Assembly: GCA_963922715.1 (NCBI GenBank)
Contig: CAWUJT010000006.1
Coordinates: 1-53,100, forward strand
Reading direction: 5' to 3'
Length of the DNA stretch: 53,100 nucleotides
From: CAWUJT01 sp963922715
Lineage (GTDB): Bacteria; Pseudomonadota; Alphaproteobacteria; Rhodobacterales; Rhodobacteraceae
Of this stretch, positions 9,705 to 18,604 are shown piece by piece (position 1 is the first letter of the stretch; each line of letters starts with the position of its first letter). A program made the translations under genes and the position numbers. The notes beneath the pieces were generated by a model. The model searched no databases, had not been told where the DNA came from, and saw only the letters and a program-made list of their open reading frames with translations.

Positions 9705-11054
9705 ATGGGAACACCAGAAAAACCTTCTGTAGAGAATACAATACGCTCACGTATCGATACCCGCCTTGAAACTTATCTACCTGAACAGCGATTGTTTTTG
9801 AAATCACAGCCGGGGACGCGTTTTATACGATTAAGACCAACAACACAGATCGCCATCATGTTGGGATCGGCGCTCTTTATAGGGTGGACTGTTGTTGTCA
9901 GCGCTTTTTTCTTTCTTGGTGCCATCAGCACTGGCACAGCCCGTGATCAAGTCGCGCGCAGCCAAAAAATATATGAGGGGCGTATCGACATACTCAGCCG
10001 CGAACGTGACGCACGCGCGCGGGAAACAGAACGTGCACTCGAACGGTTTTATGTGGCGTTAGATCAGGTCAGTATAATGCAATCGGAACTTCTTAAAACG
10101 GAAGAACGGCGGCGTGAATTGGAACGTGGTCTCAATCAGGTTCAAAATACTCTGCGTACGGCAATCAAGGATCGTGATACCGCACGTGAGCAATCCGCGC
10201 TGTTAGAGGCCGAGCTACAGGCAGCCACTGGGTCGCGGGAAACAACAGCAAGAAAACTTTCTGATATCAAAACCACGCTTAATTATATGTTAGAGGCCCT
10301 CGATAATACGGTGATTGCCCGAGAGGAGGCTATCACAGTCGCCGATAATGCTGAAGCTGAAGTTGAGTCGCTTGAAAGCCGAATCGAGCTTATGATTGAC
10401 CGCAATGCGCAAATTTTCGCTCGTTTAGAGGAAGCCGTAGAAGTTTCTCTCGATCCTTTGAATGCAGTCTTTGAAGCGGCAGGAATGCCAACACAGCAAC
10501 TTCTCAATCAAGTCCGGAGCGGCTATTCAGGCCGAGGTGGACCAATGATGCCTATTACAGTTTCAACACGCGGCGACACCATGGTCGATGCAGAAACAAA
10601 TCGGGCAAACAATTTGCTTCGCCGACTTGAAGTTGTTGATATGTATAGAATTGTTGCAGAACATTCGCCCCTTGATCACCCTGTCAACGGTCCATATCGC
10701 ACAACATCAGGGTTCGGCCCAAGATGGGGGCGAATGCATAATGGGCTCGACTTCGCTGGCCCGCATGGGACAGATATCGTTGCAACGGCTGAGGGTCGGG
10801 TCACCTTCGCTGGCTGGTCTGGAGGATATGGAAAACTTGTGAAAATTCGACATGACTTTGGTTTTGAAACCAGATATGCACATCTTACGAAAATTAACGT
10901 CGAGGTTGGTCAAAGTGTCTCGCGCGGTCAGCATATAGGTGATATGGGGACTACCGGGAGATCTACTGGAACGCATCTTCATTATGAGATTCGCGTCAAT
11001 GGCAGACCCGTAAATCCATATCCTTTTGTGAGAGCAGGTCAAAATGTTTTCTAA
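9705..11054 (+). CDS. Membrane-anchored M23 family metallopeptidase
   Basis: This is a probable peptidoglycan endopeptidase of 449 residues. The order is a cytoplasmic N-terminus, one membrane helix at about 48-72, a long coiled coil at about 85-240 and a LytM/M23 domain at about 325-440. Zinc-site residues are visible: H345 and D349 in RMHNGLDFAG, H393 in TRYAHL, and H424/H426 in THLHYEI, so the active site looks intact. Its last 11 bases overlap the start of the bactofilin gene. M23 peptidases paired with bactofilins set local cell-wall curvature in other bacteria (for example CcmA with Csd1), and the same job is likely here. Confidence 0.93.
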   Translation: MGTPEKPSVENTIRSRIDTRLETYLPEQRLFLKSQPGTRFIRLRPTTQIAIMLGSALFIGWTVVVSAFFFLGAISTGTARDQVARSQKIYEGRIDILSRERDARARETERALERFYVALDQVSIMQSELLKTEERRRELERGLNQVQNTLRTAIKDRDTAREQSALLEAELQAATGSRETTARKLSDIKTTLNYMLEALDNTVIAREEAITVADNAEAEVESLESRIELMIDRNAQIFARLEEAVEVSLDPLNAVFEAAGMPTQQLLNQVRSGYSGRGGPMMPITVSTRGDTMVDAETNRANNLLRRLEVVDMYRIVAEHSPLDHPVNGPYRTTSGFGPRWGRMHNGLDFAGPHGTDIVATAEGRVTFAGWSGGYGKLVKIRHDFGFETRYAHLTKINVEVGQSVSRGQHIGDMGTTGRSTGTHLHYEIRVNGRPVNPYPFVRAGQNVF

Positions 11055-11610
11055 ATCAAAAATTAATGAGACAAACATAAAGCCCGGAACGGCAAAGGTT
11101 GCGTCTCAAACTCCACCCCCCCCTGCACCCCATAAACCAAGTAAAATAAGTGAACCCGTGGCCACAGCAAAAACAAAACCCCCCGCATCAATTTTAAGCT
11201 CAGACCTTATTATCAAAGGCAACATGCAAAGTTCGGGCGATATTCAGATCGAAGGTCAGGTTGAAGGTGATGTCCATGCACATCTTCTTACCGTTGGCGA
11301 TGGTGCCGTTGTTCGTGGGGAAATAGTTGCGGACGATATCGTGGTGAATGGGCGTGTCATTGGCTGCGTGCGCGGCTTAAAAGTGCGTTTGACGTCATCG
11401 GCGCGTGTTGAAGGTGACATTATTCACAAAACGATTGCGATCGAAAGTGGCGCGCACTTCGAAGGTTCTGTACAGCGGGAAGATGATCCTCTCAATTCCG
11501 GCAAACAGGCATCACGTCCAAACATCACCGGTCAGTCTTCCTCTGCGACACCGCCGATGCCATTTACAAAACCAGCTGCGGCCGAAGAAGAAACATCTGA
11601 GGCATCCTAG
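11044..11610 (+). CDS. Bactofilin, polymer-forming cytoskeletal protein
   Basis: This 188-residue protein has a disordered Pro/Lys-rich N-terminus (about 1-50), a central beta-helical bactofilin domain (about 53-150) and a polar tail. The domain begins with the typical SSDLIIKGNMQSSGDIQIEGQ pattern, with later repeats of the form G-x-V-x-G-D-V/I (VEGDVHAHLLTVGDGA, VRGEIVADDIVVNG, VEGDIIHKT). It self-assembles into filaments in the family, usually at the membrane. The ATG at 11044 has AGG five bases upstream and lies inside the end of the M23 peptidase gene, implying coupled synthesis of filament and wall hydrolase. Confidence 0.93.
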   Translation: MFSKSKINETNIKPGTAKVASQTPPPPAPHKPSKISEPVATAKTKPPASILSSDLIIKGNMQSSGDIQIEGQVEGDVHAHLLTVGDGAVVRGEIVADDIVVNGRVIGCVRGLKVRLTSSARVEGDIIHKTIAIESGAHFEGSVQREDDPLNSGKQASRPNITGQSSSATPPMPFTKPAAAEEETSEAS

Positions 11611-11639
11611 CTGTATTTGATAAAATTGAACTGATATCT

Positions 11640-11657
11640 CACCCCTTAATTGGGGTG
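11640..11657 (+). terminator. Terminator hairpin between convergent genes
   Basis: CACCCC-TTAATT-GGGGTG forms a 6-pair GC-rich stem, followed by TTT, 29 bases after the bactofilin stop. It also covers the stop codon of the convergent DUF2189 gene. This fits an intrinsic terminator for the M23-bactofilin unit. Confidence 0.6.
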
Positions 11658-12440
11658 TTTATGCTTAATGGCTTTACGATACACATGCCATGATCCATGA
11701 CCCAGCACGGGAAGGGTTATAAACAGCCCCAGCAAACCAGGCGCCATCGACAAAAATAATACAAAGGCCACCACAGCGCCCCAAGCCAGCATAACAGCTT
11801 TGTTTTTCGAAACGGTCTCAAAACTCACAAGGATTGCTGTCATAAAATCCAACTCCTTATCCAACAGGAGTGGAAGGCTGATGACCGTGATAGAAAACAG
11901 CACAAAAGACAACACAGCACCAATCAACGTTCCAACGCCAAGCATGGCCATTCCGTTGACTGTGAAATAAATGTCAAAAGAGCTGGAAATATTTGTCATT
12001 GCTTGCAACCCAAAGAAAAGCGCAAAGATCATATGCGCCAGAAAGTTCCAGAACAGAAAGAAAATCAACACAATCCAGGCCATCACTGGCAGTTGCCGGA
12101 GCCTTTGGCGCCAGACAACAGCGAAAATCTCGCGCCATACCAGTGGCGCGTCGTGCTCGAGACGGCGGCTGACCTCATAAAGACCGACGGCGGCAAAGGG
12201 GCCAAGGATTGGAAAGCCCACGGTGATGGGCAAAGCCCACCAGATTTGCCCCGTCACCGCCAAAAGCACGTAAAGTGTCCAGCCGCCCAACACATAGACA
12301 CCCGCAAACACCAGACCGATGAGTGGCGCACGGATGAAATCCTGCCAGCCATGATGAAGCACCGCTGGGATCATGGCGAAATCGAGTGTGTTTACACTTG
12401 GCCGGGGGTCGGCGGGGGGAAGATCATGGACCGCAGTCAT
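11646..12440 (-). CDS. DUF2189 domain integral membrane protein
   Basis: This 264-residue protein has about six hydrophobic segments. The N-terminal block (HGWQDFIRAPLIGLVFAGVY near residue 30), the LEHDAPLVWREIF loop near residue 93 and the C-terminal GSWHVYRKAI end are typical of the DUF2189 family. Its function is unknown; some members are loosely annotated as cytochrome oxidase-related, with no support here. It is convergent with bactofilin and lies 39 bases downstream of the restriction-modification gene on the same strand, so it may be read from the same transcript without being functionally related. Confidence 0.85.
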   Translation of the reverse strand: MTAVHDLPPADPRPSVNTLDFAMIPAVLHHGWQDFIRAPLIGLVFAGVYVLGGWTLYVLLAVTGQIWWALPITVGFPILGPFAAVGLYEVSRRLEHDAPLVWREIFAVVWRQRLRQLPVMAWIVLIFFLFWNFLAHMIFALFFGLQAMTNISSSFDIYFTVNGMAMLGVGTLIGAVLSFVLFSITVISLPLLLDKELDFMTAILVSFETVSKNKAVMLAWGAVVAFVLFLSMAPGLLGLFITLPVLGHGSWHVYRKAIKHKHPN

Positions 12441-12479
12441 ACTCTATCTTACGGTGTTCCGAGATGCGCGTTAAGCCTT

Positions 12480-15266
12480 TTATGACTTTCGCCGCCGCCG
12501 TTTGGGCTTGTCGGCGGCTTTGGCCAAAAGCGGTTTGACCAGCGCCTCATACCGAGCAAACAGATGCTCGACCCGGTCGCGGTCCGAGGCGAAGCCCTCT
12601 TTGCGGTAAAGCTTGTCCACCGCCCTGTCGAGCGCCTTGTGGGCGCGGCGCAGATTGGGCGGCATCAGATCGGGATCATAGAGATCGGCCAGCGTGGCCT
12701 CTGGATGCGCCGCACGGGCCTCCAGCACCGCCTCCGCCAAAGGCCCGAGCCCTGACAGATCGCCCTCCGGCAGCGGGAAGGTGTTGTAGACGACTCCAAC
12801 GGAATACATGTAATCTGACTTCATACGTCCAGTGATCGCGCGCATCCACGCCATGTGCATGTTGGAGGTCAGGAGGGCGAAGAGGCCTAACGAAGCACCC
12901 TCGATAACGACGCGTAGTTTTTGGTTTGGTATTGTTGGCGGTTCGAGCCAGCCAATAGGAATATATGCGCGCCGTTCGCTACTGACATTTGGAACAACAA
13001 GAAATTCTGAGTCTGGTACAGTCCCACATTCATATTCCATGGGAAAATCAGCAAGATTGCGCGTCCCAGCTTTTTTACTAGCAGCTCGATAATCTCTTAC
13101 AAATTTTATGCGTTCCATAACTTTTGGCATCTGTCGAAGTTCTGGCAGATTGGCATTCTTAAATGCCAAGCAATATCGTGAAGTCCCGTTTATGTACTCT
13201 TTGCCGCCAATATAGTTGTACATAAGTGATTGAGCTTTTGGCTCTATTGCCAAGAAAGCTTCTTTCTCTTCTGGAGAGAATGTGTAATGGCCGTTATCAA
13301 CCATTTTAACGCCTAATTCCATTTTCGGTCTATGAGAAATCGGTTTCGCCGCATCAACAACAACTAAGTGCGGATCGGCCAAGGCGCTGGCGTCAAACAG
13401 ATACGGCGAGAGATAGGCATGGCGAGTCTCGGTGGGTTCTCCTTTGATATCGGCATAGGAAAACAGCCGCGCCTCGGGACGTTTGGCCTCGACCCGATCC
13501 AAGCCGATGATCACCACATGGACATGGGCCTTGCCGCGCGCCTCTGACCCCCATTCAAAGGTGCGGTGGGCAAAGGCGATCTCAAGCCCGTATTCAAACA
13601 GCTTCGGCCAAAGCAGCGCCACCTGTTCACCCTGGGTGATCGAATTGGTGGCCACAAACGCAATGCGGGGGGCCATCTTCGATGGCTTTAAACTCGCAAC
13701 GTAAGCTGCAGCTTTCAGAAACCATCCGGTCACGAAATCAAGCGGGCCTGCGGATTTGGCCTCTGGCCTAGCGATCAGGCGCAAGGCTTCGCGCTGCTCT
13801 TTGGTTTGGTAGCTTTGGCCGATAAACGGCGGGTTGCCCAGCACGAAGCTGCATTTTTCGGGCGGCAGCACCTCGGCCCAATCGATGTTCAGCGCGTCGC
13901 CATGCACGATGGTCGGTGCGGCTTGCAGCGGGATACGGGTGTAGACCTCCCCAAACTCCAGGCTGAGCCGGTTGTTCATCACATGATCCATCATCCACAG
14001 CGCGGTTTCGGCGATTTTGGCCGGAAATTCTTCGATCTCAATGCCGTAGAATTGGTTCACGTCGATGTAAGAGACCAGAAGCGGCATCTCGCCTATGTCT
14101 TTGAGCGCCCGCATCGCCTCAATCTCCAGCGCGCGCAACTCGCGGTAGGCGATGATCAGGAAGTTGCCGCAGCCGCAGGCGGGATCGAAGAACGTGAGCC
14201 CGCTCAGTTTCTTCTGGAAGGCCTCCAGGCGGCGGCGTTTGTCGCGTTTGAGGGTCGTAAGGTGGGCGAGTTCAGCGCGCAGATCGTCAAGGACCAAGGG
14301 TTCGATGGTTTTGAGGATGTTCTTCTCGGTGGTGTAATGGGCCCCGATGGCACGGCGGGCTTGTGGGTCCATCACCGATTGAAACAGCGCCCCGAAGATC
14401 GCAGGGCTGATCGGGGTCCAGTCAAAGCGGCAGGCGTTCAGGAGGGCCGCACGCATGTCGGCGTTGAACACAGGCGCGGGGAAGTATTCCGCAAACAGGT
14501 GGCCGTTGACATAGGGAAATTGCGCGAGGTCTTCATCAAGGTGCGGAGAGCGATTGACCTCGGGCGTGTTGAGAACATCAAAGAGTTGCGCGATGAGCGG
14601 CCCCATGTCGGCGCCATCGGGGCTTGTGCGCGCCTCCAGGTAATCGACAAGGATGTCTTTGGGTTGGAAGATGCCGGTATCATCGGCAAAAAGGCAAAAG
14701 ACGATGCGGGTCAGAAATACCTCCAGCTTGTGGCCCGTATAGCCCGAGGCTTTGATGGCGTCGTGCAGAAGGCCCACCAACTCGGCGGCTTTGATGTTGA
14801 CCGGGTCTTGATCACGGAAGGCGCGTTTGGTGACGCCGATCATGAAGCCGAATTTTTCGATATGCTTGGGCAGATCGGCCAAGGCGAAGGCGGTACTCTC
14901 GCGTGTGTCCAGATCAGTCAACTTGAAGGTTTGGAAGTCGGAGACGAGGATAAATCGCGGCTGTTCGTGTTCCGCGATGTCACTGAGGTAGTCGAGCGCT
15001 TGTTGCTCGGCCTGGAAAAGATCACGGCCTTTGGATTTTTGCTCCACAATCAAAGTGCGGGGCCAGAACAGATCGACAAAACCTTTGGCGCGACCCGTAC
15101 GGGCCACCGACATCTCGTATTGCGCGACACGGCGGCGGTTGATACCAAAGACGGTGAAGAAAGCGTTATAGAACGATTGGGTTTCGCCCTTTTCATAGCG
15201 GGCATGTTGCCAGTCATCGGCAAAAAGCGCGGCGCGGGCGCGGATTTCGTTCCAAGTCAGGCGCAT
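12480..15266 (-). CDS. MmeI-like (Type IIL/IIG) restriction-modification enzyme
   Basis: This is a single-chain nuclease plus adenine methyltransferase of 928 residues. The N-terminal PD-(D/E)xK nuclease site is D65, E75, K77 (D-x9-E-x-K), matching MmeI spacing. A helical connector follows. The N6-adenine methyltransferase core has SAM motif I DPACGCGNF at 361-369 and catalytic motif NPPF at 478-481. The target-recognition domain covers about 620-830 and the end is Lys/Arg-rich. All catalytic motifs look intact, so it should both cut and methylate without partner genes. The stretch encoding about residues 640-790 (roughly 12900-13345) is near 40% GC, against about 55-68% for the rest of the gene, pointing to a swapped specificity module. 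Confidence 0.92.
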   Translation of the reverse strand: MRLTWNEIRARAALFADDWQHARYEKGETQSFYNAFFTVFGINRRRVAQYEMSVARTGRAKGFVDLFWPRTLIVEQKSKGRDLFQAEQQALDYLSDIAEHEQPRFILVSDFQTFKLTDLDTRESTAFALADLPKHIEKFGFMIGVTKRAFRDQDPVNIKAAELVGLLHDAIKASGYTGHKLEVFLTRIVFCLFADDTGIFQPKDILVDYLEARTSPDGADMGPLIAQLFDVLNTPEVNRSPHLDEDLAQFPYVNGHLFAEYFPAPVFNADMRAALLNACRFDWTPISPAIFGALFQSVMDPQARRAIGAHYTTEKNILKTIEPLVLDDLRAELAHLTTLKRDKRRRLEAFQKKLSGLTFFDPACGCGNFLIIAYRELRALEIEAMRALKDIGEMPLLVSYIDVNQFYGIEIEEFPAKIAETALWMMDHVMNNRLSLEFGEVYTRIPLQAAPTIVHGDALNIDWAEVLPPEKCSFVLGNPPFIGQSYQTKEQREALRLIARPEAKSAGPLDFVTGWFLKAAAYVASLKPSKMAPRIAFVATNSITQGEQVALLWPKLFEYGLEIAFAHRTFEWGSEARGKAHVHVVIIGLDRVEAKRPEARLFSYADIKGEPTETRHAYLSPYLFDASALADPHLVVVDAAKPISHRPKMELGVKMVDNGHYTFSPEEKEAFLAIEPKAQSLMYNYIGGKEYINGTSRYCLAFKNANLPELRQMPKVMERIKFVRDYRAASKKAGTRNLADFPMEYECGTVPDSEFLVVPNVSSERRAYIPIGWLEPPTIPNQKLRVVIEGASLGLFALLTSNMHMAWMRAITGRMKSDYMYSVGVVYNTFPLPEGDLSGLGPLAEAVLEARAAHPEATLADLYDPDLMPPNLRRAHKALDRAVDKLYRKEGFASDRDRVEHLFARYEALVKPLLAKAADKPKRRRRKS

Positions 15267-15423
15267 GTTTTATACTCTGACACGGCAAAGGTTCTATGAA
15301 AAGCCGGCTTTATTGCCCAAAATATCAGCGTGTCAGTGTTCAAGATGGGGCGCGTTGTCTCAAAACCTTTACCTTTGGCCCAAGGCATGAAAACCTCATC
15401 GAGTAAAGGGAAAGTCCTACATT

Positions 15424-16854
15424 ATGTCACAACCACTGTCTTATTTCGATGAAATGCGCACAGCGGATGATCGCGTTCAAGAACCATATCAGGGCTATTA
15501 TGACTGGTTCAAGAACGATGACATGAAGCGTCTGTTGCAAAAATCAAAAGAGGCTGAGGCGTTTTTTCGGCGCATTGGCATCACCTTCAACGTCTATGGC
15601 CAATCCGATGCGGAGGAACGGTTGATCCCCTTCGATATTGTGCCGCGCATCCTTGCTGCGCAAGAGTGGGCCCGGTTGGAGCGTGGTATTACACAGCGGG
15701 TCTGCGCCATCAATTCGTTCTTGCATGACATTTACCACCGCCAAGAGATTTTGCGCGCCGGCCGTATCCCCGAAACTTTAATTTCGCAAAACAGCGCCTT
15801 CACGCCCGAGATGATCGGCGTCAACCCACCTGGCGGCGTTTACACCCATATTGCGGGTGTCGATTTGGTGCGTACCGGCAAGGATGAATTCTACGTGCTC
15901 GAGGATAATGTGCGCACACCGTCGGGCGTGTCTTACATGCTGGAAAACCGCGAAACGATGCTGCAAATGTTCCCCGAGCTGTTTTCTCAAATCAATGTAC
16001 GACCAGTATCGAGCTATCCACAATTGCTGCGACGTTCACTTGCGGCAAGTGCGCCTAATGGGGATCGCGGCGGCAAGCCTGTGATTGCTGTACTGACCCC
16101 CGGGATACACAATGCGGCCTATTTTGAACATGCGTTTCTGGCGGACCAGATGGGCGCACAGCTTGTCGAAGCGCAAGATTTGCGCATCGAAAAGGGTTGC
16201 GTGGCCATGCGCACGACTCAGGGCTTTCAAACCGTGGATGTGCTCTATCGCCGGATCGATGACGCTTATCTCGATCCTCTGACCTTCAACCCTGAAAGCT
16301 TGCTGGGTGTTGCCGGAATTATGGATGTGTATCGTGCAGGGCGCATCACGCTGGCCAATGCGCCAGGAACGGGTATTGCCGATGATAAGGCGCTTTATTC
16401 TTACATGCCTGACATCATAAAGTTTTACACAGGGGAAAAGCCGCTGTTGTCAAATGTCCCCACCTGGCGCTGTTCAGAGCCAGAGGCGCTGACTTATGTG
16501 CTTGAGCATCTCAACGAATTGGTGGTGAAAGAGGTTCATGGCTCTGGCGGGTATGGGATGCTGGTGGGGCCAGCCGCCAGCAAAAAAGAGCTTGCGGCTT
16601 TCAAGGCGAAACTGCGTACGCGTCCTGAAAATTACATTGCCCAGCCCACCCTTGCCCTGTCCACCGTACCAATTTTAACACGCGCAGGGCTGGCACCGCG
16701 ACATGTGGATTTGCGTCCTTTTGTTCTGGTCTCTCCAAACCGGGTTGAGATCACGCCCGGTGGACTTACCCGTGTGGCGTTAAAGAAAGGCTCGCTTGTG
16801 GTGAACTCGTCCCAAGGGGGTGGCACCAAGGACACCTGGGTTTTGGAGGCGTGA
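15424..16854 (+). CDS. Circularly permuted ATP-grasp type 2 protein
   Basis: This 476-residue protein of the former DUF404/DUF407 (COG2308) type is first in the Anbu operon. The N-terminal signature (YQGYYDWF near residue 22), the VYTHIAGVDLVR and EDNVRTPSGVSYMLENR blocks and the late KEVHGSGGYGML nucleotide-binding loop are diagnostic. ATP-grasp enzymes of this sort are predicted to ligate amino acids or peptides (amidoligase); the actual substrate is unknown. It is followed after only 4 bases by the alpha-E gene. The 157 bases upstream, between this gene and the divergent restriction gene, must contain the operon promoter. Confidence 0.93.
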   Translation: MSQPLSYFDEMRTADDRVQEPYQGYYDWFKNDDMKRLLQKSKEAEAFFRRIGITFNVYGQSDAEERLIPFDIVPRILAAQEWARLERGITQRVCAINSFLHDIYHRQEILRAGRIPETLISQNSAFTPEMIGVNPPGGVYTHIAGVDLVRTGKDEFYVLEDNVRTPSGVSYMLENRETMLQMFPELFSQINVRPVSSYPQLLRRSLAASAPNGDRGGKPVIAVLTPGIHNAAYFEHAFLADQMGAQLVEAQDLRIEKGCVAMRTTQGFQTVDVLYRRIDDAYLDPLTFNPESLLGVAGIMDVYRAGRITLANAPGTGIADDKALYSYMPDIIKFYTGEKPLLSNVPTWRCSEPEALTYVLEHLNELVVKEVHGSGGYGMLVGPAASKKELAAFKAKLRTRPENYIAQPTLALSTVPILTRAGLAPRHVDLRPFVLVSPNRVEITPGGLTRVALKKGSLVVNSSQGGGTKDTWVLEA

Positions 16855-16858
16855 AACG

Positions 16859-17791
16859 ATGATGCTGGGACGCACAGCGCGAGGGTTGTTTTGGATGTTC
16901 CGCTCTTTGGAGCGCGCTGAAAATACCGCACGTCTGTTGGAGGCGGGGTGGCACATGGCGCTCACACGCTCCAACGAATGGGAGTCAATCGTTGAAACGG
17001 CCGGAATGGGCGCAGACTACCGGGAGAAACACACAGAATACACATCCTCCGATGTCATTAACTACATGCTACGTGACACGGACAACCCTTCTTCTATTAT
17101 GAATACCATCGCCCAGGCCCGTTCAAACGCACGGGAAGTCCGCACAGCCCTTTCCTCCGAAGTCTGGGAAGCCACAAATGAATGCTGGATGGCGATTAAA
17201 GAAAAACTCGCGCGTCCAGTAAGTGCCCGCAACCTCCATGAGACACTTTCGACAATCCGCTATCGCACATCGGTTGTCCGGGGCGCATTACACGGCACAA
17301 TGTTGCGCACCGACATTTATAATTTCTGCCGCCTTGGCACCTTTATCGAGCGGGCCGATAACACCGCACGTATTTTGGATGTGAAATATTATATCCTTCT
17401 GCCGTCCGCCTCTTTTGTCGGCTCCAGCATTGACAATGCTCAGTGGGAGGTAATCCTGCGCTGTGTGTCAGGAGAAAGAGCTTTTCGGTGGCTCTTTAGT
17501 GGTGAGGGTGACTCACGTGAAATCTCGGAGTTTTTGATCCTCGATGAACGGATGCCGCGCTCTTTGCTATTCTGCATTTCGACGGTGCATAAAAACCTTG
17601 TGCAGCTTGAACGCTCTTATGAGGAACGCTACCCAAGCCAAAACCGCGCCGCAGAGATGCGCAAAACTTTTGAAGCCTCCTCAATCGAAGGGATATTACA
17701 AGATGGTTTGCATGAATTTCTTCGCGGCTTTATCAGTCAAAACATGCAGTTGGCAGCTACAATCGAAACCGATTTCCGCTTTTACAAGTGA
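16859..17791 (+). CDS. Alpha-E domain protein (DUF403)
   Basis: This is a 310-residue all-helical protein. The start was set at ATG 16859 because GGAGG (16845-16849) lies 9 bases upstream and the protein then begins MMLGRTARGLFWM, the usual start of the family; the frame is open 13 codons further up. Conserved blocks are FRSLERAENTARLLE near the N-terminus and the echoing GTFIERADNTARILD in the middle, an internal repeat typical of this family. It travels with permuted ATP-grasp and transglutaminase genes and is thought to work in the same peptide-modifying pathway. The gap to the next gene is 6 bases. Confidence 0.93.
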   Translation: MMLGRTARGLFWMFRSLERAENTARLLEAGWHMALTRSNEWESIVETAGMGADYREKHTEYTSSDVINYMLRDTDNPSSIMNTIAQARSNAREVRTALSSEVWEATNECWMAIKEKLARPVSARNLHETLSTIRYRTSVVRGALHGTMLRTDIYNFCRLGTFIERADNTARILDVKYYILLPSASFVGSSIDNAQWEVILRCVSGERAFRWLFSGEGDSREISEFLILDERMPRSLLFCISTVHKNLVQLERSYEERYPSQNRAAEMRKTFEASSIEGILQDGLHEFLRGFISQNMQLAATIETDFRFYK

Positions 17792-17797
17792 TACATT

Positions 17798-18604
17798 ATG
17801 AAACTCGAAATCCATCACACCACCACATACACCTATAGCGCACCAGTGGTTTATGCCTTGCAACGGCTTCGGCTGCGTCCGCGTGATTGGAAGGGTCAAA
17901 CTGTCGTGGAATGGACGTCACACATCACGGGCGGGACACATGAACTCAGTTACGAAGACCCCTTCTTGAACAAAACCGATCTTGTGCGTCTCACTCCAGA
18001 CGCAACCAACATCGAGATCACCAGCCATGGCATTGTTGAAACAGAAGATTACAACGGCATTGTCGGCGCCCATCGTGGCCTCACACCGCTTTGGCTATAT
18101 AAACAGCCCACACGACTCACTGCGGCCGGCAATCGCATTCGGCAGCTTGCCGCGCAATTTCGCAGCACACAAGAGCATGTGGATGAGATCGCTTGGCTGC
18201 ATGACATAGCCGCCGCCATCAAAGAAACGGTCTTGTATTCGAAAGGGGAAACCACAGCCGAAACCACAGCAGAGATAGCCTTGAGTGCGGGGCAAGGCGT
18301 GTGTCAAGACCATGCGCATATCATGATTGCCGTGGCACGGAACCTTGGCTATCCTGCGCGTTATGTCAGCGGCTATCTTCTGATCGAAGGACAAACCCTG
18401 CAAGAAGCCAGCCATGCCTGGTGTGAGATTTGGACGGAAAATTTAGGCTGGGTCGGTTTTGATGTTTCCAATGGCATCAGCCCAGACACGCGATATGCGC
18501 GCGTTGCACTGGGACGCGATTATATGGATGCCGCGCCCATCTTGGGCATTCGCCTTGGTACTGCCACAGAGGCTCTGAGCGTCTCTTTACAGGTGCAACA
18601 ATGA
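17798..18604 (+). CDS. Transglutaminase-like cysteine protease/transferase
   Basis: This 268-residue protein has an N-terminal beta region (bacterial transglutaminase-like N-terminal domain, about 1-85) and a transglutaminase core (about 140-230). The triad is visible as C169 (GQGVCQDHAH), H206 (ASHAWCEIW) and D222 (VGFDVSNG), so catalysis is likely. There is no signal peptide, so it should act in the cytoplasm. Members in this context are probably peptidases or amide-bond transferases. It is third in the Anbu operon, and its stop overlaps the Anbu start by four bases (ATGA). Confidence 0.94.
   Translation: MKLEIHHTTTYTYSAPVVYALQRLRLRPRDWKGQTVVEWTSHITGGTHELSYEDPFLNKTDLVRLTPDATNIEITSHGIVETEDYNGIVGAHRGLTPLWLYKQPTRLTAAGNRIRQLAAQFRSTQEHVDEIAWLHDIAAAIKETVLYSKGETTAETTAEIALSAGQGVCQDHAHIMIAVARNLGYPARYVSGYLLIEGQTLQEASHAWCEIWTENLGWVGFDVSNGISPDTRYARVALGRDYMDAAPILGIRLGTATEALSVSLQVQQ

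Noticed and set aside
12480..15266. A multi-gene defence island around the restriction-modification gene
   Set aside because: The neighbours are a DUF2189 protein and the Anbu operon, neither a known defence family; the enzyme is single-chain and needs no partner.
13806..15299. 497-codon plus-strand ORF opposite the restriction-modification gene
   Set aside because: It mirrors the GC-rich part of the methyltransferase/nuclease frame and shows no recognisable motif; it ends where the real gene starts.
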